A DNA stretch of 64,000 bases from Gracilimonas sediminicola (GCF_024320785.1 NZ_JANDBC010000001.1:330617-394616); one strand, 5' to 3'; counted from the stretch's first letter, positions 26,870 to 36,161 are shown. Made by a program: numbers and translations. The notes: generated by a model from the sequence alone, not told the origin.

Positions 26870-27544
26870 ATGAGATTATCCTCTTTATTGATTTTATTTC
26901 TGATGGTCACATTGGCCTTCCCAAAATCTGCACCGGCCCAAAGTTCCGGAGAGTTCGAAATTGCCCGTGCTAAATATCGCGGAGGCGGAGACTGGTATAA
27001 TGATCCTTCTGCTTTGGAGAATCTTATTTCCTTTACCAAGAGTAATGTCCCAATCCAAATAGCAGATTCCTACACGGATATATCTCTCGGAAGCGCCGAC
27101 CTCCATTCCTACCCTTTTGTTTTTCTCACCGGCCACGGAAACATTGCCCTAACTTCAACGGAAGCTCGAAACGTACGCGAATACCTGCAGAATGGCGGTT
27201 TTTTGTACATAGATGATGACTACGGACTGGATGAGTACATCCGCCCGGCCATGAAAGAGGTTTTTCCCGATGAAGAGTTTATCGAGATTCCCTTCAATCA
27301 TCCCATCTACGATCAGATTTATACTTTTGAGAATGGGCTGCCCAAAATCCACGAGCATGATGGCAAACCTCCGCAGGGATTTGGGATTTTTTATGAAGGA
27401 CGGCTGGTGGTGTTTTTCAGTTATGAGTCTAACCTCGGGGATGGCTGGGCAGATTCCGATGTACACAACACCCCACAATCACTTCGACAAAAAGCTTTGC
27501 AAATGGGCACAAATATTTTAGTATATGCCCTCACGTCTAACTAA
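26870..27544 (+). CDS. DUF4159 domain protein, exported
   Basis: 224-residue exported protein with a signal peptide (about 1-23, ending PAQS). The DUF4159 domain covers almost all of the rest: FEIARAKYRGGGDWYNDPSA (about 29-48), YPFVFLTGHGNIALTSTEA (about 80-98), a glycine-rich GGFLYIDDDYG (about 108-118) and the final MGTNILVYAL. The fold is related to class I glutamine-amidotransferase-like domains, but no catalytic triad is evident. It is often linked to MoxR/VWA clusters in Bacteroidetes; none is present here. Function unknown. Confidence 0.88.
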   Translation: MRLSSLLILFLMVTLAFPKSAPAQSSGEFEIARAKYRGGGDWYNDPSALENLISFTKSNVPIQIADSYTDISLGSADLHSYPFVFLTGHGNIALTSTEARNVREYLQNGGFLYIDDDYGLDEYIRPAMKEVFPDEEFIEIPFNHPIYDQIYTFENGLPKIHEHDGKPPQGFGIFYEGRLVVFFSYESNLGDGWADSDVHNTPQSLRQKALQMGTNILVYALTSN

Positions 27545-27556
27545 CATACTTCTATC

Positions 27557-27967
27557 ATGAAAACGCTTGTTCCATATTTATTTTTTCGGGGAAACTGCGA
27601 AGAAGCCATGAACTACTACAAAGAGTGCCTGGATGGTGAGATCACCGCTTTGCAACGGTTTGGAGATACTGAAATGCCGGTGGATGACGATCACAAACAA
27701 AAAATCATGCACGGCGAACTTAAAGCGGATGGTATCCAGATGATGTTTTCGGACGGCGCACCTCATAAGGATATAACAGAAGGTGATAACGTGCAGCTGA
27801 ACATAAATATAGATTCTGAAGAAGAGCAGGATAGGCTGTTTGAACTGCTTTCAGAAGGTGGCGAAGTGACCATGCCGTTGGAAACAACCTTTTGGGGCGC
27901 CCGCTACGGCATGCTCAAAGACAAATTCGGAATCCGCTGGATGCTAAATTGTGAGTTGGGTGAGTGA
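27557..27967 (+). CDS. VOC superfamily protein (PhnB-like)
   Basis: 136 residues of the vicinal-oxygen-chelate fold, PhnB/3-demethylubiquinone-methyltransferase-like type. The start VPYLFFRGNCEEAMNYYKEC and the end WGARYGMLKDKFGIRWMLNC are characteristic, with IMHGELKADGIQMMFSDG between. Members of this group are small cytoplasmic proteins of unclear substrate. It follows the DUF4159 gene by 12 bases and is probably cotranscribed with it. Confidence 0.9.
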   Translation: MKTLVPYLFFRGNCEEAMNYYKECLDGEITALQRFGDTEMPVDDDHKQKIMHGELKADGIQMMFSDGAPHKDITEGDNVQLNINIDSEEEQDRLFELLSEGGEVTMPLETTFWGARYGMLKDKFGIRWMLNCELGE

Positions 27968-27976
27968 ATAGTGAAA

Positions 27977-28058
27977 AGTGATAAAGTGATGTGGTGAGGA
28001 GGCTGATTCAGTTAATCGAGGTAAAGTCAAAAAATAATGGCCAACCCACCTTATCACT
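27977..28058. terminator. Word-repeat hairpin between convergent genes
   Basis: AGTGATAAAGTG (27977-27988) pairs with CACCTTATCACT (28047-28058) with one mismatch; the left side repeats the word AGTGA several times. It would end both the VOC and the aldolase transcripts. No long T tract. Confidence 0.4.
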
Positions 28059-28063
28059 CCCCT

Positions 28064-29083
28064 TCAATTGAATAATTTCTTCAGAACTGTTTTTACCTGT
28101 TTCACATCTTCATCTCCTATTTCGAAGTAGAAAGTGGCGCGAATGGTTTTGGGGCCGAAAGGGATCATGACAATGCCTTCTTCCTGAAGTCTTTCAACGG
28201 CAGAAACAGCATCTTCTTCCAGTACATCAAAAATGAGGATGTTGGTTTGCAGGTTATCCATATCGATGGCCAGTTTGCTACACCCGGCAATAGTCTCAGC
28301 CACATCACGGGCTCTCCGATGATCATCTTTCAGAAGCGGCCAGTGGTTATCCACCCCGTATTCAGCGGCAGCTGCAAGCAGCCCTACCTGTCGCATTCCT
28401 CCACCCCACATTTTGCGGTAGCGCCGGGCTTTGGCAATGTTCATTTTTGAGGAAAGCAGCATAGACCCAACCGGAGCACCCAATCCTTTAGAAAAGCAAA
28501 CTGAAATGGTATCGGCAATGGTTCCAAAATATTCCGGTTTAATATCGGTGGCCGTCATCGCATTCCAGATGCGGGCTCCGTCCAGGTGCACAGCCAGCTC
28601 ATGTTCATCGGCAAACTCTTTAATCTCGCTCAGCTCCTCCTTCGAATAGCATACGCCGCCACCCTTATTCGTTGTATTTTCGATACATACAACTTTCGTT
28701 CGGGGCTCCCAATCAAAATTTCCGCGTACTTTATTTTCTAAAACCGCTCTGTCTAGCTTCCCTTGTTTACCCTGCAATGTGGTTACCTGAACTCCCGAAA
28801 GTGCCGGAGCTGCCGAGGTTTCATAATTGAAAATATGACCTTTTTCATCAATCAGTATTTCATCTCCGGGTTCGGTTAACACTTTAATGCCCAGTTGATT
28901 ACTCATGGTTCCGCTTGGCACAAACAGTCCGGCTTCCATTCCAAAAAGAGCAGCTATTTTCTGCTGAAATTTATTCACTGTCGGGTCAGATTCGAACACA
29001 TCATCCCCAACCTCAGCCTCCGTCATGGCCTTTAACATTTCGGGAGTCGGACGTGTTACTGTGTCGCTGCGTAAATCAATCAT
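28064..29083 (-). CDS. Low-specificity L-threonine aldolase (GntG family, PLP)
   Basis: Fold-type I PLP enzyme cleaving L-threonine or allo-threonine to glycine and acetaldehyde. Starting at ATG 29083 gives 339 residues beginning MIDLRSDTVTRPTPEM, the classical family N-terminus; a TTG nine codons upstream is less likely. GDDVFESDPTV, FVPSGTMSNQ, HLDGARIWNA and the PLP lysine in CFSKGLGAPVGS (Lys199) are all present. Monocistronic, divergent from the lycopene cyclase gene. Confidence 0.93.
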   Translation of the reverse strand: MIDLRSDTVTRPTPEMLKAMTEAEVGDDVFESDPTVNKFQQKIAALFGMEAGLFVPSGTMSNQLGIKVLTEPGDEILIDEKGHIFNYETSAAPALSGVQVTTLQGKQGKLDRAVLENKVRGNFDWEPRTKVVCIENTTNKGGGVCYSKEELSEIKEFADEHELAVHLDGARIWNAMTATDIKPEYFGTIADTISVCFSKGLGAPVGSMLLSSKMNIAKARRYRKMWGGGMRQVGLLAAAAEYGVDNHWPLLKDDHRRARDVAETIAGCSKLAIDMDNLQTNILIFDVLEEDAVSAVERLQEEGIVMIPFGPKTIRATFYFEIGDEDVKQVKTVLKKLFN

Positions 29084-29226
29084 ACTTTCATTTTGCTTTT
29101 TCAATTTCAAGGAATATAATCAATACCTGATGCGAACATAAGTAACGCTCACTCAGCTCATGAAAAAAAGTATAAAAGTTCAGCTCGGTCTTTCGGGTTA
29201 CTCAGTACCGCCGGAGGTTATCTGTA

Positions 29227-30381
29227 TTGAAGATTGAAGCCAAATACGATGTCATTATTGCCGGCGGTGGTTTATCCGGACTCAGCCTTGCCTGGTACCT
29301 GGCAAAAGGAAATTACAAAGGAGAAGTGCTGGTAACGGACTCAACCTTTGCTCCCACCAACGATAAAACCTGGTGCTTTTGGTCCAATAAAGAGCCGCCA
29401 TTCCGGGATGTCATTTACAAAAAATGGAAGAAAACCTGGGTTTCGGTTTTAGACTACAGCACCTTTCGTTATCTCAACGAGTACAGTTATTACTGCATCC
29501 GAAGTGGGGATTTCAGGGAATACGTGCTCAGGGAACTGAAAAAGCACAAGAACTTTGATCTACTGGAAGACAATATCCTAGATTTTTCCTCCAATCAAAG
29601 TAAGGCGGTGATGCTTACCAAAGGTGGCGACAGTTACATTGCCAACTATATATTTCAGAGCATCATGAAACCCAAAGACCTTGACCGGTCGCAAATTAAA
29701 TACCCGCTTATTCAGCATTTCTTGGGATGGGAAATCAAAACCTATGAGCCCGCCTTTGACCCGGAAACCTTCACCATAATGGATTTCGATAATGAGTTTG
29801 AGCCCGGCGTTGGTTTTATGTACGTACTACCCTACACACAGAGCAAGGCCCTGCTGGAGTTCACGGTTTTTTCGGAAGACGTGCTGAAAAAGAAAAAGTA
29901 CAAGAAAAAGATTAAGCATTATCTCCTGCATGAGCTCGGTCTCGACAAAGATCATTATGAAATCAGGCGCAAAGAATATGGGGAAATTCCAATGGAAGAC
30001 CGTCCTCATGTACCGTACTATGACAAAAACATTATCAATTTAGGGTCGGTGGGAGGTCAAACAAAACCCAGTACAGGCTACACCTTTACCCGAATTCAGG
30101 ACTACACTCAAAAGCTGGCTCAAAATCTCATTCAGGGATTTGAACCCCTTCCTCCGCAACAGTCTAAGCTAAAGTATCGATATTACGACCTGTTGCTGCT
30201 CCATATTCTTTCCAACTCCACTAACGACAGCCTCAGGGTATTCAGGTCACTATTCAAGAAAAATAACTTTGATGATATTTTCCGTTTTCTCGGTGAAGAC
30301 ACCAACCTTCGTCAGGATTTAAAAATAATGTCTTCTGTGCCTTATATCCCCTTTTTTAAGGCTATTTGGAAGAATTTATGA
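29227..30381 (+). CDS. Lycopene cyclase family protein
   Basis: 384-residue FAD/NAD-fold protein of the bacterial lycopene cyclase family, which forms the beta-ionone rings of carotenoids without net redox change. An N-terminal dinucleotide motif IIAGGGLSGLSLAWYLA (about 10-26) is followed by DKTWCFWSN (about 48-56), QHFLGWEI (about 159-166) and the conserved GSVGGQTKPSTGYTFTRIQD (about 274-293). The start is TTG with GGAGG 11 bases upstream. No other crt gene lies in the window, so the cyclase is separate from any carotenoid cluster. Confidence 0.9.
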   Translation: MKIEAKYDVIIAGGGLSGLSLAWYLAKGNYKGEVLVTDSTFAPTNDKTWCFWSNKEPPFRDVIYKKWKKTWVSVLDYSTFRYLNEYSYYCIRSGDFREYVLRELKKHKNFDLLEDNILDFSSNQSKAVMLTKGGDSYIANYIFQSIMKPKDLDRSQIKYPLIQHFLGWEIKTYEPAFDPETFTIMDFDNEFEPGVGFMYVLPYTQSKALLEFTVFSEDVLKKKKYKKKIKHYLLHELGLDKDHYEIRRKEYGEIPMEDRPHVPYYDKNIINLGSVGGQTKPSTGYTFTRIQDYTQKLAQNLIQGFEPLPPQQSKLKYRYYDLLLLHILSNSTNDSLRVFRSLFKKNNFDDIFRFLGEDTNLRQDLKIMSSVPYIPFFKAIWKNL

Positions 30382-30446
30382 AACGATAGCTCCCTCACAT
30401 CCATTTTAATGAGTGAATTGAATTCAAAGAAAATTCAGATATTATT

Positions 30447-30998
30447 ATGGAAAAAGAAAAGCTTCAAGATTATACAACCGACCTTTACGCATTATTAAAA
30501 CACACGCAGAAAGCAGTTAAAACTCAGAAAAGCTCCAGTAAAGTAGATCACACCAAAGCCGTGGATTTACTACATGATATAGATGTGGCATTAACGGAAC
30601 AACTAAATGAATTCGATGGAATGGAAGATTTGCTGAACGATGGCACAGCTTCAACCATCAAAGAGAAATTAGCAACCGTTTCAGGTTCACTGGCCGGGTT
30701 GATGGATACACAACGGGAAGATCCGGTATCCAAAATGCTGCGTGATGATTACACCGCACTCAGTATGATTGCCTCCGGCTACACGATGCTTCACACAGCT
30801 GCATTAGGAGCCGGCGAAGATCATTTAGCAGAGTTCACAAAATCCAGCCTGACAACAATAGCTGCTCTTATCACAGAAACAAGCCGTGTTATGCCCCATG
30901 TGGTTGCAAGTGAATTAGATGTTGAGCAGATAGCTGAAGCCGCCGAAACCAATACTCAGGAATGCTGGAACCCTGAAACCATGATGGCCGAAGCATAA
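30447..30998 (+). CDS. Hypothetical alpha-helical protein
   Basis: 183 residues, not recognised. It is predicted almost wholly helical: a Lys-rich amphipathic first helix, then long helices (about 40-62, 66-85, 95-125, 128-155) giving a possible four-helix bundle, with a C-terminal tail bearing the single Cys (ECWNPETM). No signal peptide or membrane segment, so it is probably cytoplasmic. Layout vaguely recalls ferritin-like stress proteins, but no metal-ligand pattern is clear. Own terminator follows. Confidence 0.7.
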   Translation: MEKEKLQDYTTDLYALLKHTQKAVKTQKSSSKVDHTKAVDLLHDIDVALTEQLNEFDGMEDLLNDGTASTIKEKLATVSGSLAGLMDTQREDPVSKMLRDDYTALSMIASGYTMLHTAALGAGEDHLAEFTKSSLTTIAALITETSRVMPHVVASELDVEQIAEAAETNTQECWNPETMMAEA

Positions 30999-31025
30999 TT
31001 TAGAATGACTTTACTCATGCTACAG

Positions 31026-31050
31026 AGCCCGGTTGCCGCCGGGCTTTTTT
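31026..31050 (+). terminator. Rho-independent terminator
   Basis: AGCCCGG/CCGGGCT stem with a 6-base loop and six T. It ends the helical-protein transcript and overlaps the last codon of the convergent rsmE. Confidence 0.88.
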
Positions 31051-31747
31051 ATTCTGTAAACAGAAATTGTGAGAGCATCGTAAGTGCAGCCGTCTCGGCC
31101 CTGAGCCTGTTTTTCCCCAGCGAAATCATTTGAGCATGCTTCTTTTTTGCCAATTCAACTTCTCTGTCTGAGAAGCCCCCTTCTGGGCCCACAAGCAATA
31201 AATTCTTGTCGTAACTTAAGCTCTCAGCTTGGCGATTATCTGCTTCCACATGGGCCATCACTGGATGGTAGGTGAGATAGTGATCGAAAACATCGTCCAG
31301 GGAATTCAGGTAATGCACCTCTGGCAGCCATCTTCTTTTGCTTTGTTTGAAGGCGCTTAATACAATGGATTGCAGTCGTTCTTCATTTATTCTGGATCGC
31401 TCGGAATGATCTGCATTAAAGATGCATATTTCCCACGCTCCGAGCTCCACCGCCTTCTCTACCGCAAACTCCAGCCGGTCTCTTTTCTTTATGGCTCCAA
31501 AAACCAGTACTTTTTTGATCGTTGGCTCCGGTTCCGAATTGGTTTCCAGGATATTCGCCAATACTGATTTCTTGGAGATGGATGAGACCTGAGCTTTATA
31601 CAAATTGCCCTTTCCATCAGAAGCATACAATTCATCACCTACGTTAAACCGCAGCACTTTGGAAGCGTGCGCAGCTTCCTGATCAACCAATTCCAATCGG
31701 TTAGCAGATATGTGTTCAGGGTGTGCGAAAAATACGTTGTCCATCAT
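31049..31747 (-). CDS. rsmE: 16S rRNA (uracil1498-N3)-methyltransferase
   Basis: 232-residue SPOUT-class enzyme methylating U1498 of 16S rRNA with S-adenosylmethionine. An N-terminal PUA-like domain (about 1-70, with HASKVLRFNVGDEL) precedes the trefoil-knot domain: KVLVFGAIKKRDRLEFAVEK (about 84-103), VELGAWEICIFNADHSERS, LLLVGPEGGFSDREVELA (about 181-198) and LGKNRLRAETAALTMLSQF at the end, which carries the SAM-binding knot. Probably first of its own transcript; upstream is the BFD-like gene. Confidence 0.95.
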   Translation of the reverse strand: MMDNVFFAHPEHISANRLELVDQEAAHASKVLRFNVGDELYASDGKGNLYKAQVSSISKKSVLANILETNSEPEPTIKKVLVFGAIKKRDRLEFAVEKAVELGAWEICIFNADHSERSRINEERLQSIVLSAFKQSKRRWLPEVHYLNSLDDVFDHYLTYHPVMAHVEADNRQAESLSYDKNLLLVGPEGGFSDREVELAKKKHAQMISLGKNRLRAETAALTMLSQFLFTE

Positions 31748-31802
31748 TCAGTTCACTAAACTTATTGTAAATCGGGAAACACCGGTTCATCGAGTAAGGA
31801 AG

Positions 31803-32030
31803 TTAATCGGCCCTGGAAGCCTTCTTGTAATATGCGCCGGGCTCAAATTCCGTATCCCCGGTTTCAAACATCAACTCGATATACGGAATGCAAAGTCCAC
31901 ACCCACAGCTGCAAAAATCTTCAGCCTGAAGTTCTTTTACGGATGTAATACCGTGCTCTTCAGCATGGTCTTTCACTTCTTTGAAGCTCCGGCTGTGGCA
32001 TATACATCGGTTGACTAAATATCGGCTCAT
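31803..32030 (-). CDS. BFD-like [2Fe-2S] protein
   Basis: 75 residues with the cysteine pattern of a bacterioferritin-associated-ferredoxin-like domain: RCICHSRSF near the N-terminus and CSCGCGLCIPYIELM at about 39-53, separated by the helical FKEVKDHAEEHGITSVKEL. Such domains carry a [2Fe-2S] cluster. The C-terminal pair is unusually Cys-rich. The start overlaps the stop of the dCTP deaminase gene by four bases (ATGA), so the two are translationally coupled. Partner and redox role unknown; bacterioferritin is not encoded nearby. Confidence 0.82.
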   Translation of the reverse strand: MSRYLVNRCICHSRSFKEVKDHAEEHGITSVKELQAEDFCSCGCGLCIPYIELMFETGDTEFEPGAYYKKASRAD

Positions 32031-33247
32031 GGTTGCTTGAAATGCTTACCTAACTTGAGATCCTGTCCCTGGTAATTACTGTCAATTTCCTCGCCATATA
32101 CAAAATCCGGTTTCTCGGCATTAGGCTCAAACTGCATGCTGAACATGGTCTGACCATCCTCAATCATAAACGGGACATCATGTGAGCGAACTTCAAGCAC
32201 TGCCCTTGCTCCCTGGTCTTCCACCGATCCGCCAAAACCACTGTCAAAGAATCCTGCATAATGTGTTCGCAGCTCTCCCGAGCCAGTATCATAAGCCATC
32301 ATCTCGCAAGCAAGGTGAGCCGGAACCCGAATTCGTTCTTTGGATGCAAAAATATAAAAGGCCTCCGGTTCAAGGATAAGCTGATCGTTCTGCTGGGCAT
32401 AAATCGGCTCCCAAAATTCCTCCACTTCATAATGCCCGATATTCTCCAGGTCGATATAATTATTGTGCTTCTTCGCCTTATATCCGATTATATCGCCCTT
32501 CTTCCCCTTCAGGTCAACACTCATAAACAAGCCTTGCTTAACCTTGATCTTCTCCATGGAAACAGGCACTCTTTGTTCATCAAACAGCAGTGGATCTGCT
32601 GCATGCACCCGTAGTAAATCCTGATCGGGAAGTACTTCAAATCCATGCCGAACGCGCAACTGATTCAACCTTTGTCCGGTTTTCACTTTTATAGAGAATG
32701 ATTTTGGGACCACCTCCAGGTACATTTTTCCACGATAGCCGGGGGTAACTTCTTCAAAACGATGCGAATAATCGGTGATGACCCGCGTGAATACATCCAG
32801 CCGGCCGGTGGAGCTTTTAGGATTTGCCTTGGCCGAAAGATTTTCGACCGTACCCAGCTTGACTTCACTCTCTTCTTTATTTCCGTTGAACAGTCCCTTT
32901 TGAATCGTGTTGTTTGATTCGGGCATGTTCAGTTCTTCCAATAAAGGAATGATGTACACGCAATTTTGCTCCAGCACCGCTCCGTCTGTAATCGGTACTT
33001 CATACATTTTCAGTTTTTCCACCTTCTCTTCCACCGAATCATTCTCGGGAAGAAAGCTGCAGCGAACTCGATACGCAATCTCACCAAGACGAAGATCGAT
33101 GGAGTTGGGTTGAAACTGATTATCCTGAATGGGATAGTTTGGATCAGATGTTATAATCCCAAGTGCGTGAAGTAACTTGAGTTTTTGAACCGGTAAAATT
33201 CCTTTTGTACGAAGCTGAACTTCTTTCAGAGTCTCAGGCATATTCAA
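32027..33247 (-). CDS. Double-domain dCTP deaminase (DCD, dUTPase-fold)
   Basis: 406 residues of the 2'-deoxycytidine 5'-triphosphate deaminase family in its long, duplicated form. The first half contains QPNSIDLRLGEIAYRVRCSF (about 45-64), SSTGRLDVFTRVITDY (about 145-160) and GYRGKMYLEVVPKSF (about 169-183). The second half contains HLACEMMAYDTGSGELRTHY (about 319-338) and the mirrored GFGGSVEDQGARAVLEVRSH. It would convert dCTP to dUTP for dTMP synthesis. It is much longer than the 190-residue E. coli Dcd, as is normal for this subfamily. Cotranscribed with the BFD-like gene. Confidence 0.88.
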   Translation of the reverse strand: MNMPETLKEVQLRTKGILPVQKLKLLHALGIITSDPNYPIQDNQFQPNSIDLRLGEIAYRVRCSFLPENDSVEEKVEKLKMYEVPITDGAVLEQNCVYIIPLLEELNMPESNNTIQKGLFNGNKEESEVKLGTVENLSAKANPKSSTGRLDVFTRVITDYSHRFEEVTPGYRGKMYLEVVPKSFSIKVKTGQRLNQLRVRHGFEVLPDQDLLRVHAADPLLFDEQRVPVSMEKIKVKQGLFMSVDLKGKKGDIIGYKAKKHNNYIDLENIGHYEVEEFWEPIYAQQNDQLILEPEAFYIFASKERIRVPAHLACEMMAYDTGSGELRTHYAGFFDSGFGGSVEDQGARAVLEVRSHDVPFMIEDGQTMFSMQFEPNAEKPDFVYGEEIDSNYQGQDLKLGKHFKQP

Positions 33248-33329
33248 ATAGCGTGCTTATTTTCGACTGAAGATAACGACCACGTTCCAATATTCAATAT
33301 TGAATCACAAGTTTTCAGGCTAAACACAC

Positions 33330-34151
33330 TCACTTGAGCCAATCACCATAAAGATCCGGACGGCGGTCTCTTAGAAAAAGCTTTTTTGCATGTGATCTTT
33401 GCACTTCGGCAAGATCCAATTCTGCGTACAAAACCTCTTCGGTTCCTTCCCCGGCCCTGGCTATTATCTCACCCGCGGGATTGCATACGAATGATTCCCC
33501 GGCAAAAGTAAGTTTTGGCTCTTCCCCCACGCGGTTGCACAAAGCCACGAAATATCCATTCTGGAAAGCAGCCGTTCTGACTTCGGCTTCATATAAACCT
33601 TCCGGCCATTCACCCACCGAACCCGCCTGGGGTATGAAAACCACATCAGCACCGGACAAAGCCAGCGCCCGCATATATTCAGGGTAATGCCTGTCGTAAC
33701 AAATGGCGATGCCGATTTTACCGAATGGGGTTTCATAAACAGGAGCTCCGTTATCCCCCGGTGTATAATATTGCTGCTCATGAAAACAGGCATACTCTGT
33801 GATATGCACCATGCGTGTGGTTCCCAAAATGGAGCCGTCGGTACTAATAACTGGTGAGCTGTCGTAGAGAGCATCTCCATCTTTCTCATACAGATTTAAG
33901 ATGATGACCGCGCCGAATTCTTTTGCTAGTTCTGAAAAGGCATCCGTGGTCTTCCCGGGGATGGATTCTGCAAATTCCGATGGTTTTTCAGGATTTTGAA
34001 ATTGTGGATAGAAAGGCTCAAACGCCAGCTCTGCAAAGCAAATGACATTGGCACCGGCCTCGGCTGCTTTCCTGGCCGAATCCAGTCCCTTTTTTAGATT
34101 CGCTTCTTTGTTCTCAGAACAGGATTGCTGTATTAGTGCAATATTCATCAT
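33330..34151 (-). CDS. Carbon-nitrogen hydrolase (nitrilase superfamily)
   Basis: 273-residue cytoplasmic amidohydrolase-like enzyme, nearest in style to N-carbamoylputrescine amidase and omega-amidases. The catalytic Glu41 (CFAELAFEPFY) and nucleophile Cys151 (IGIAICYDRHYPEYM) are present. The expected catalytic Lys is not: the region aligned with YRKMHI reads TRMVHI (112-117), and no Lys occurs between residues 91 and 144. The rest, including YYTPGD and AAFQNGYFVALCNRVG, is well conserved. Substrate unknown. The two-base spacing to the T9SS cargo gene downstream suggests readthrough. Confidence 0.87.
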   Translation of the reverse strand: MMNIALIQQSCSENKEANLKKGLDSARKAAEAGANVICFAELAFEPFYPQFQNPEKPSEFAESIPGKTTDAFSELAKEFGAVIILNLYEKDGDALYDSSPVISTDGSILGTTRMVHITEYACFHEQQYYTPGDNGAPVYETPFGKIGIAICYDRHYPEYMRALALSGADVVFIPQAGSVGEWPEGLYEAEVRTAAFQNGYFVALCNRVGEEPKLTFAGESFVCNPAGEIIARAGEGTEEVLYAELDLAEVQRSHAKKLFLRDRRPDLYGDWLK

Positions 34152-34153
34152 GC

Positions 34154-36091
34154 CTATTTTAATAGTGTCATTTTACGGGTGATAACTTCATCTCCCACCC
34201 GCAGGCGATAATAATAAATTCCACCGGCCAATCCATCCGCATTCCAAGAAATAATATAAGTGCCGGCTGGTTTTGGGCTATCCTCTAATCTATGGACTTT
34301 CTGTCCCATCACATTAAATACCGTGAGTGAAACCCCGGCACCTTCCTTTAGTGTATATTGAATGTGAGTTACCGGGTTGAAAGGATTCGGATAATTCTGA
34401 TCTAAACTAAATTGGTCAACCTTGTCTTTCTTTTCAATACTTACGGAATTCGTGGTCTTCAATAAAATACCAAAGCGGGGTGATGATTCTTCAACAGCCT
34501 GCTGAATTACCGGAGATTTAAGTACACTTGTATAACTTTTCTTCCCGTCGGCCTTTACCTCAAAGGAATAAGATTGTTCCTCTTCCATTAGCACCGAAGC
34601 TCCGGTTTCATAATCAATCAGGGTGAAATCCCAATCCTCCGGTATGTTGTGAAAATTATGCCATCGTAAGGTATAGGTTCCGCTTATTCCGCCATCAAAA
34701 ACTGCAAGTTCATACTTTTGATGTTCAGAGGGATTCATTGCCCTTGCGTCCTGCACCAGCAAATCGTACCGGTAGTCGTTGCGGGTTCTGATAAAACTTA
34801 GGTACGGGCTTCCATCAAAGGGAATCATTTTGCTCCCGTCAAACCCGTCCGGTTGGTCGGATGATTGCGGACTGAAAAACAACTTATTGGAAATATCTTT
34901 CTGTCCGTTTGGAGCCTCCAGGTGCAGCTCAATTTGCCTGAACGTAGTATTTCCTCGCTTCGAAAAATAAGAGGCATCTGCCGCATCGGAAGTTTTAGCT
35001 GAAGTCGGGATGGTAATCTGGGTTGTGGAACTGTCATTTCTTTCGGCAAAAAAGCCGGCCCAGCTGCTTACAACCGTTTCGGTTCCAAAGTTAACCGTGT
35101 TCAAGCCATTGGAATCATAAAAGTAGAGCGGACTTTTTAATCCACCATTAACACCCCCGCTGCCATTTCCCTCGATGTCATCAAGGTTTATGTTGCTCAA
35201 AAAAGGATTTCCGATAAGGGTGAATGAACTACTGACGCCCACAATTACATCCGAGTCAGGTTCGGTGCCGGAAGCGTCAAGCATAAGGGGAAGCTCCGTA
35301 CTTCCATTCATTGTATTATCAAAAAAGTAGGCAATAAATCCCAGCCCATCTCCCCATGAGGCAAAAATATTCTCTGGAACAAGATACCCGTTCCCCGACG
35401 CGCCGTTGGAAGCAGGATTGATGTAAATATTAGGATCGGCGGCTTCATTCTCCCCGCCGGCAATTCCCTGAATAGCCGTGTCATCCATGATTTCTGTTAC
35501 CGCCGCATCCTTCACCGGAAAAGACAATACTCTCCACCCGGCCTCGCCGGAAATTTCAACCCTGGAGGCAATGGGCTCAATGCTGATCTTAAAATTCCGG
35601 CTGCTTGTAAATGAATAGCTTGAGTCCTCGGACATAGTTATGGTTGTATCTTCATCCACATCAATAAAATCCAGCTTCCATAGACTCGAAATATTCTTGA
35701 AGTCCGCCCAGATGATCGTGAACTCACCGGAAAAACCGGCATCTTCCACTTCCAGATCATAGACCTGTACCGTATCGGGGTATAAATTCCGGGCATCCTG
35801 AACCAGGCGCTCGCTGCCATTGCCAAAGTCTTGCAGAAAAAACAAATAGGAATCAGTTGTTGAAATCGGAGCCAGCTTTGCACCATCGTATCCATCTTTT
35901 CCTTCGGATCCGTTGGCATGAAAGTAGAGCTTGTTGCTAACATCAGCGACTCCGTTGGACGCCACCAGTTTCAGTGAGATTTCCCGGTAGGTGATACTTT
36001 CACTTTGAGCAACCGCTGCCGGACTAAAAAATGCCCCAATCAAGAAGAAAAGCAGATTGATACTATGTATAAGATGACCGATCAACGGCAA
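34154..36091 (-). CDS. T9SS-exported protein with duplicated surface module
   Basis: About 645 residues from a TTG at 36091, which gives a good signal peptide (LLFFLIGAFFSPAAVAQS); a much longer in-frame opening reaches into the small upstream gene and crosses its terminator, so it is not used. A roughly 140-residue module (SNKLYFHANGSEGKDGYDGA...) occurs twice, on either side of a module with EAGWRVLSFPV and WGDGLGFIAYFFDN. The C-terminus has the type IX sorting domain (LDQNYPNPFNPVTHIQYTL...GGIYYYRL). It would be secreted to the cell surface. Paralogue of the larger gene at 36444. Confidence 0.85.
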   Translation of the reverse strand: MPLIGHLIHSINLLFFLIGAFFSPAAVAQSESITYREISLKLVASNGVADVSNKLYFHANGSEGKDGYDGAKLAPISTTDSYLFFLQDFGNGSERLVQDARNLYPDTVQVYDLEVEDAGFSGEFTIIWADFKNISSLWKLDFIDVDEDTTITMSEDSSYSFTSSRNFKISIEPIASRVEISGEAGWRVLSFPVKDAAVTEIMDDTAIQGIAGGENEAADPNIYINPASNGASGNGYLVPENIFASWGDGLGFIAYFFDNTMNGSTELPLMLDASGTEPDSDVIVGVSSSFTLIGNPFLSNINLDDIEGNGSGGVNGGLKSPLYFYDSNGLNTVNFGTETVVSSWAGFFAERNDSSTTQITIPTSAKTSDAADASYFSKRGNTTFRQIELHLEAPNGQKDISNKLFFSPQSSDQPDGFDGSKMIPFDGSPYLSFIRTRNDYRYDLLVQDARAMNPSEHQKYELAVFDGGISGTYTLRWHNFHNIPEDWDFTLIDYETGASVLMEEEQSYSFEVKADGKKSYTSVLKSPVIQQAVEESSPRFGILLKTTNSVSIEKKDKVDQFSLDQNYPNPFNPVTHIQYTLKEGAGVSLTVFNVMGQKVHRLEDSPKPAGTYIISWNADGLAGGIYYYRLRVGDEVITRKMTLLK

Positions 36092-36107
36092 AGAATTTGG
36101 TTTATAT

Positions 36108-36133
36108 AAAAAAGGTGCCCGATGTTGAGCACC
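36108..36133 (-). terminator. Rho-independent terminator after the PID-CTERM-like gene
   Basis: On the minus strand AGGTGC/GCACCT stem with a 10-base loop, followed by six T. It lies just upstream of the TTG start chosen for the 34154 gene. Confidence 0.75.
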
Positions 36134-36161
36134 TGATGACTTGATTAAATGTAACCGGTTT

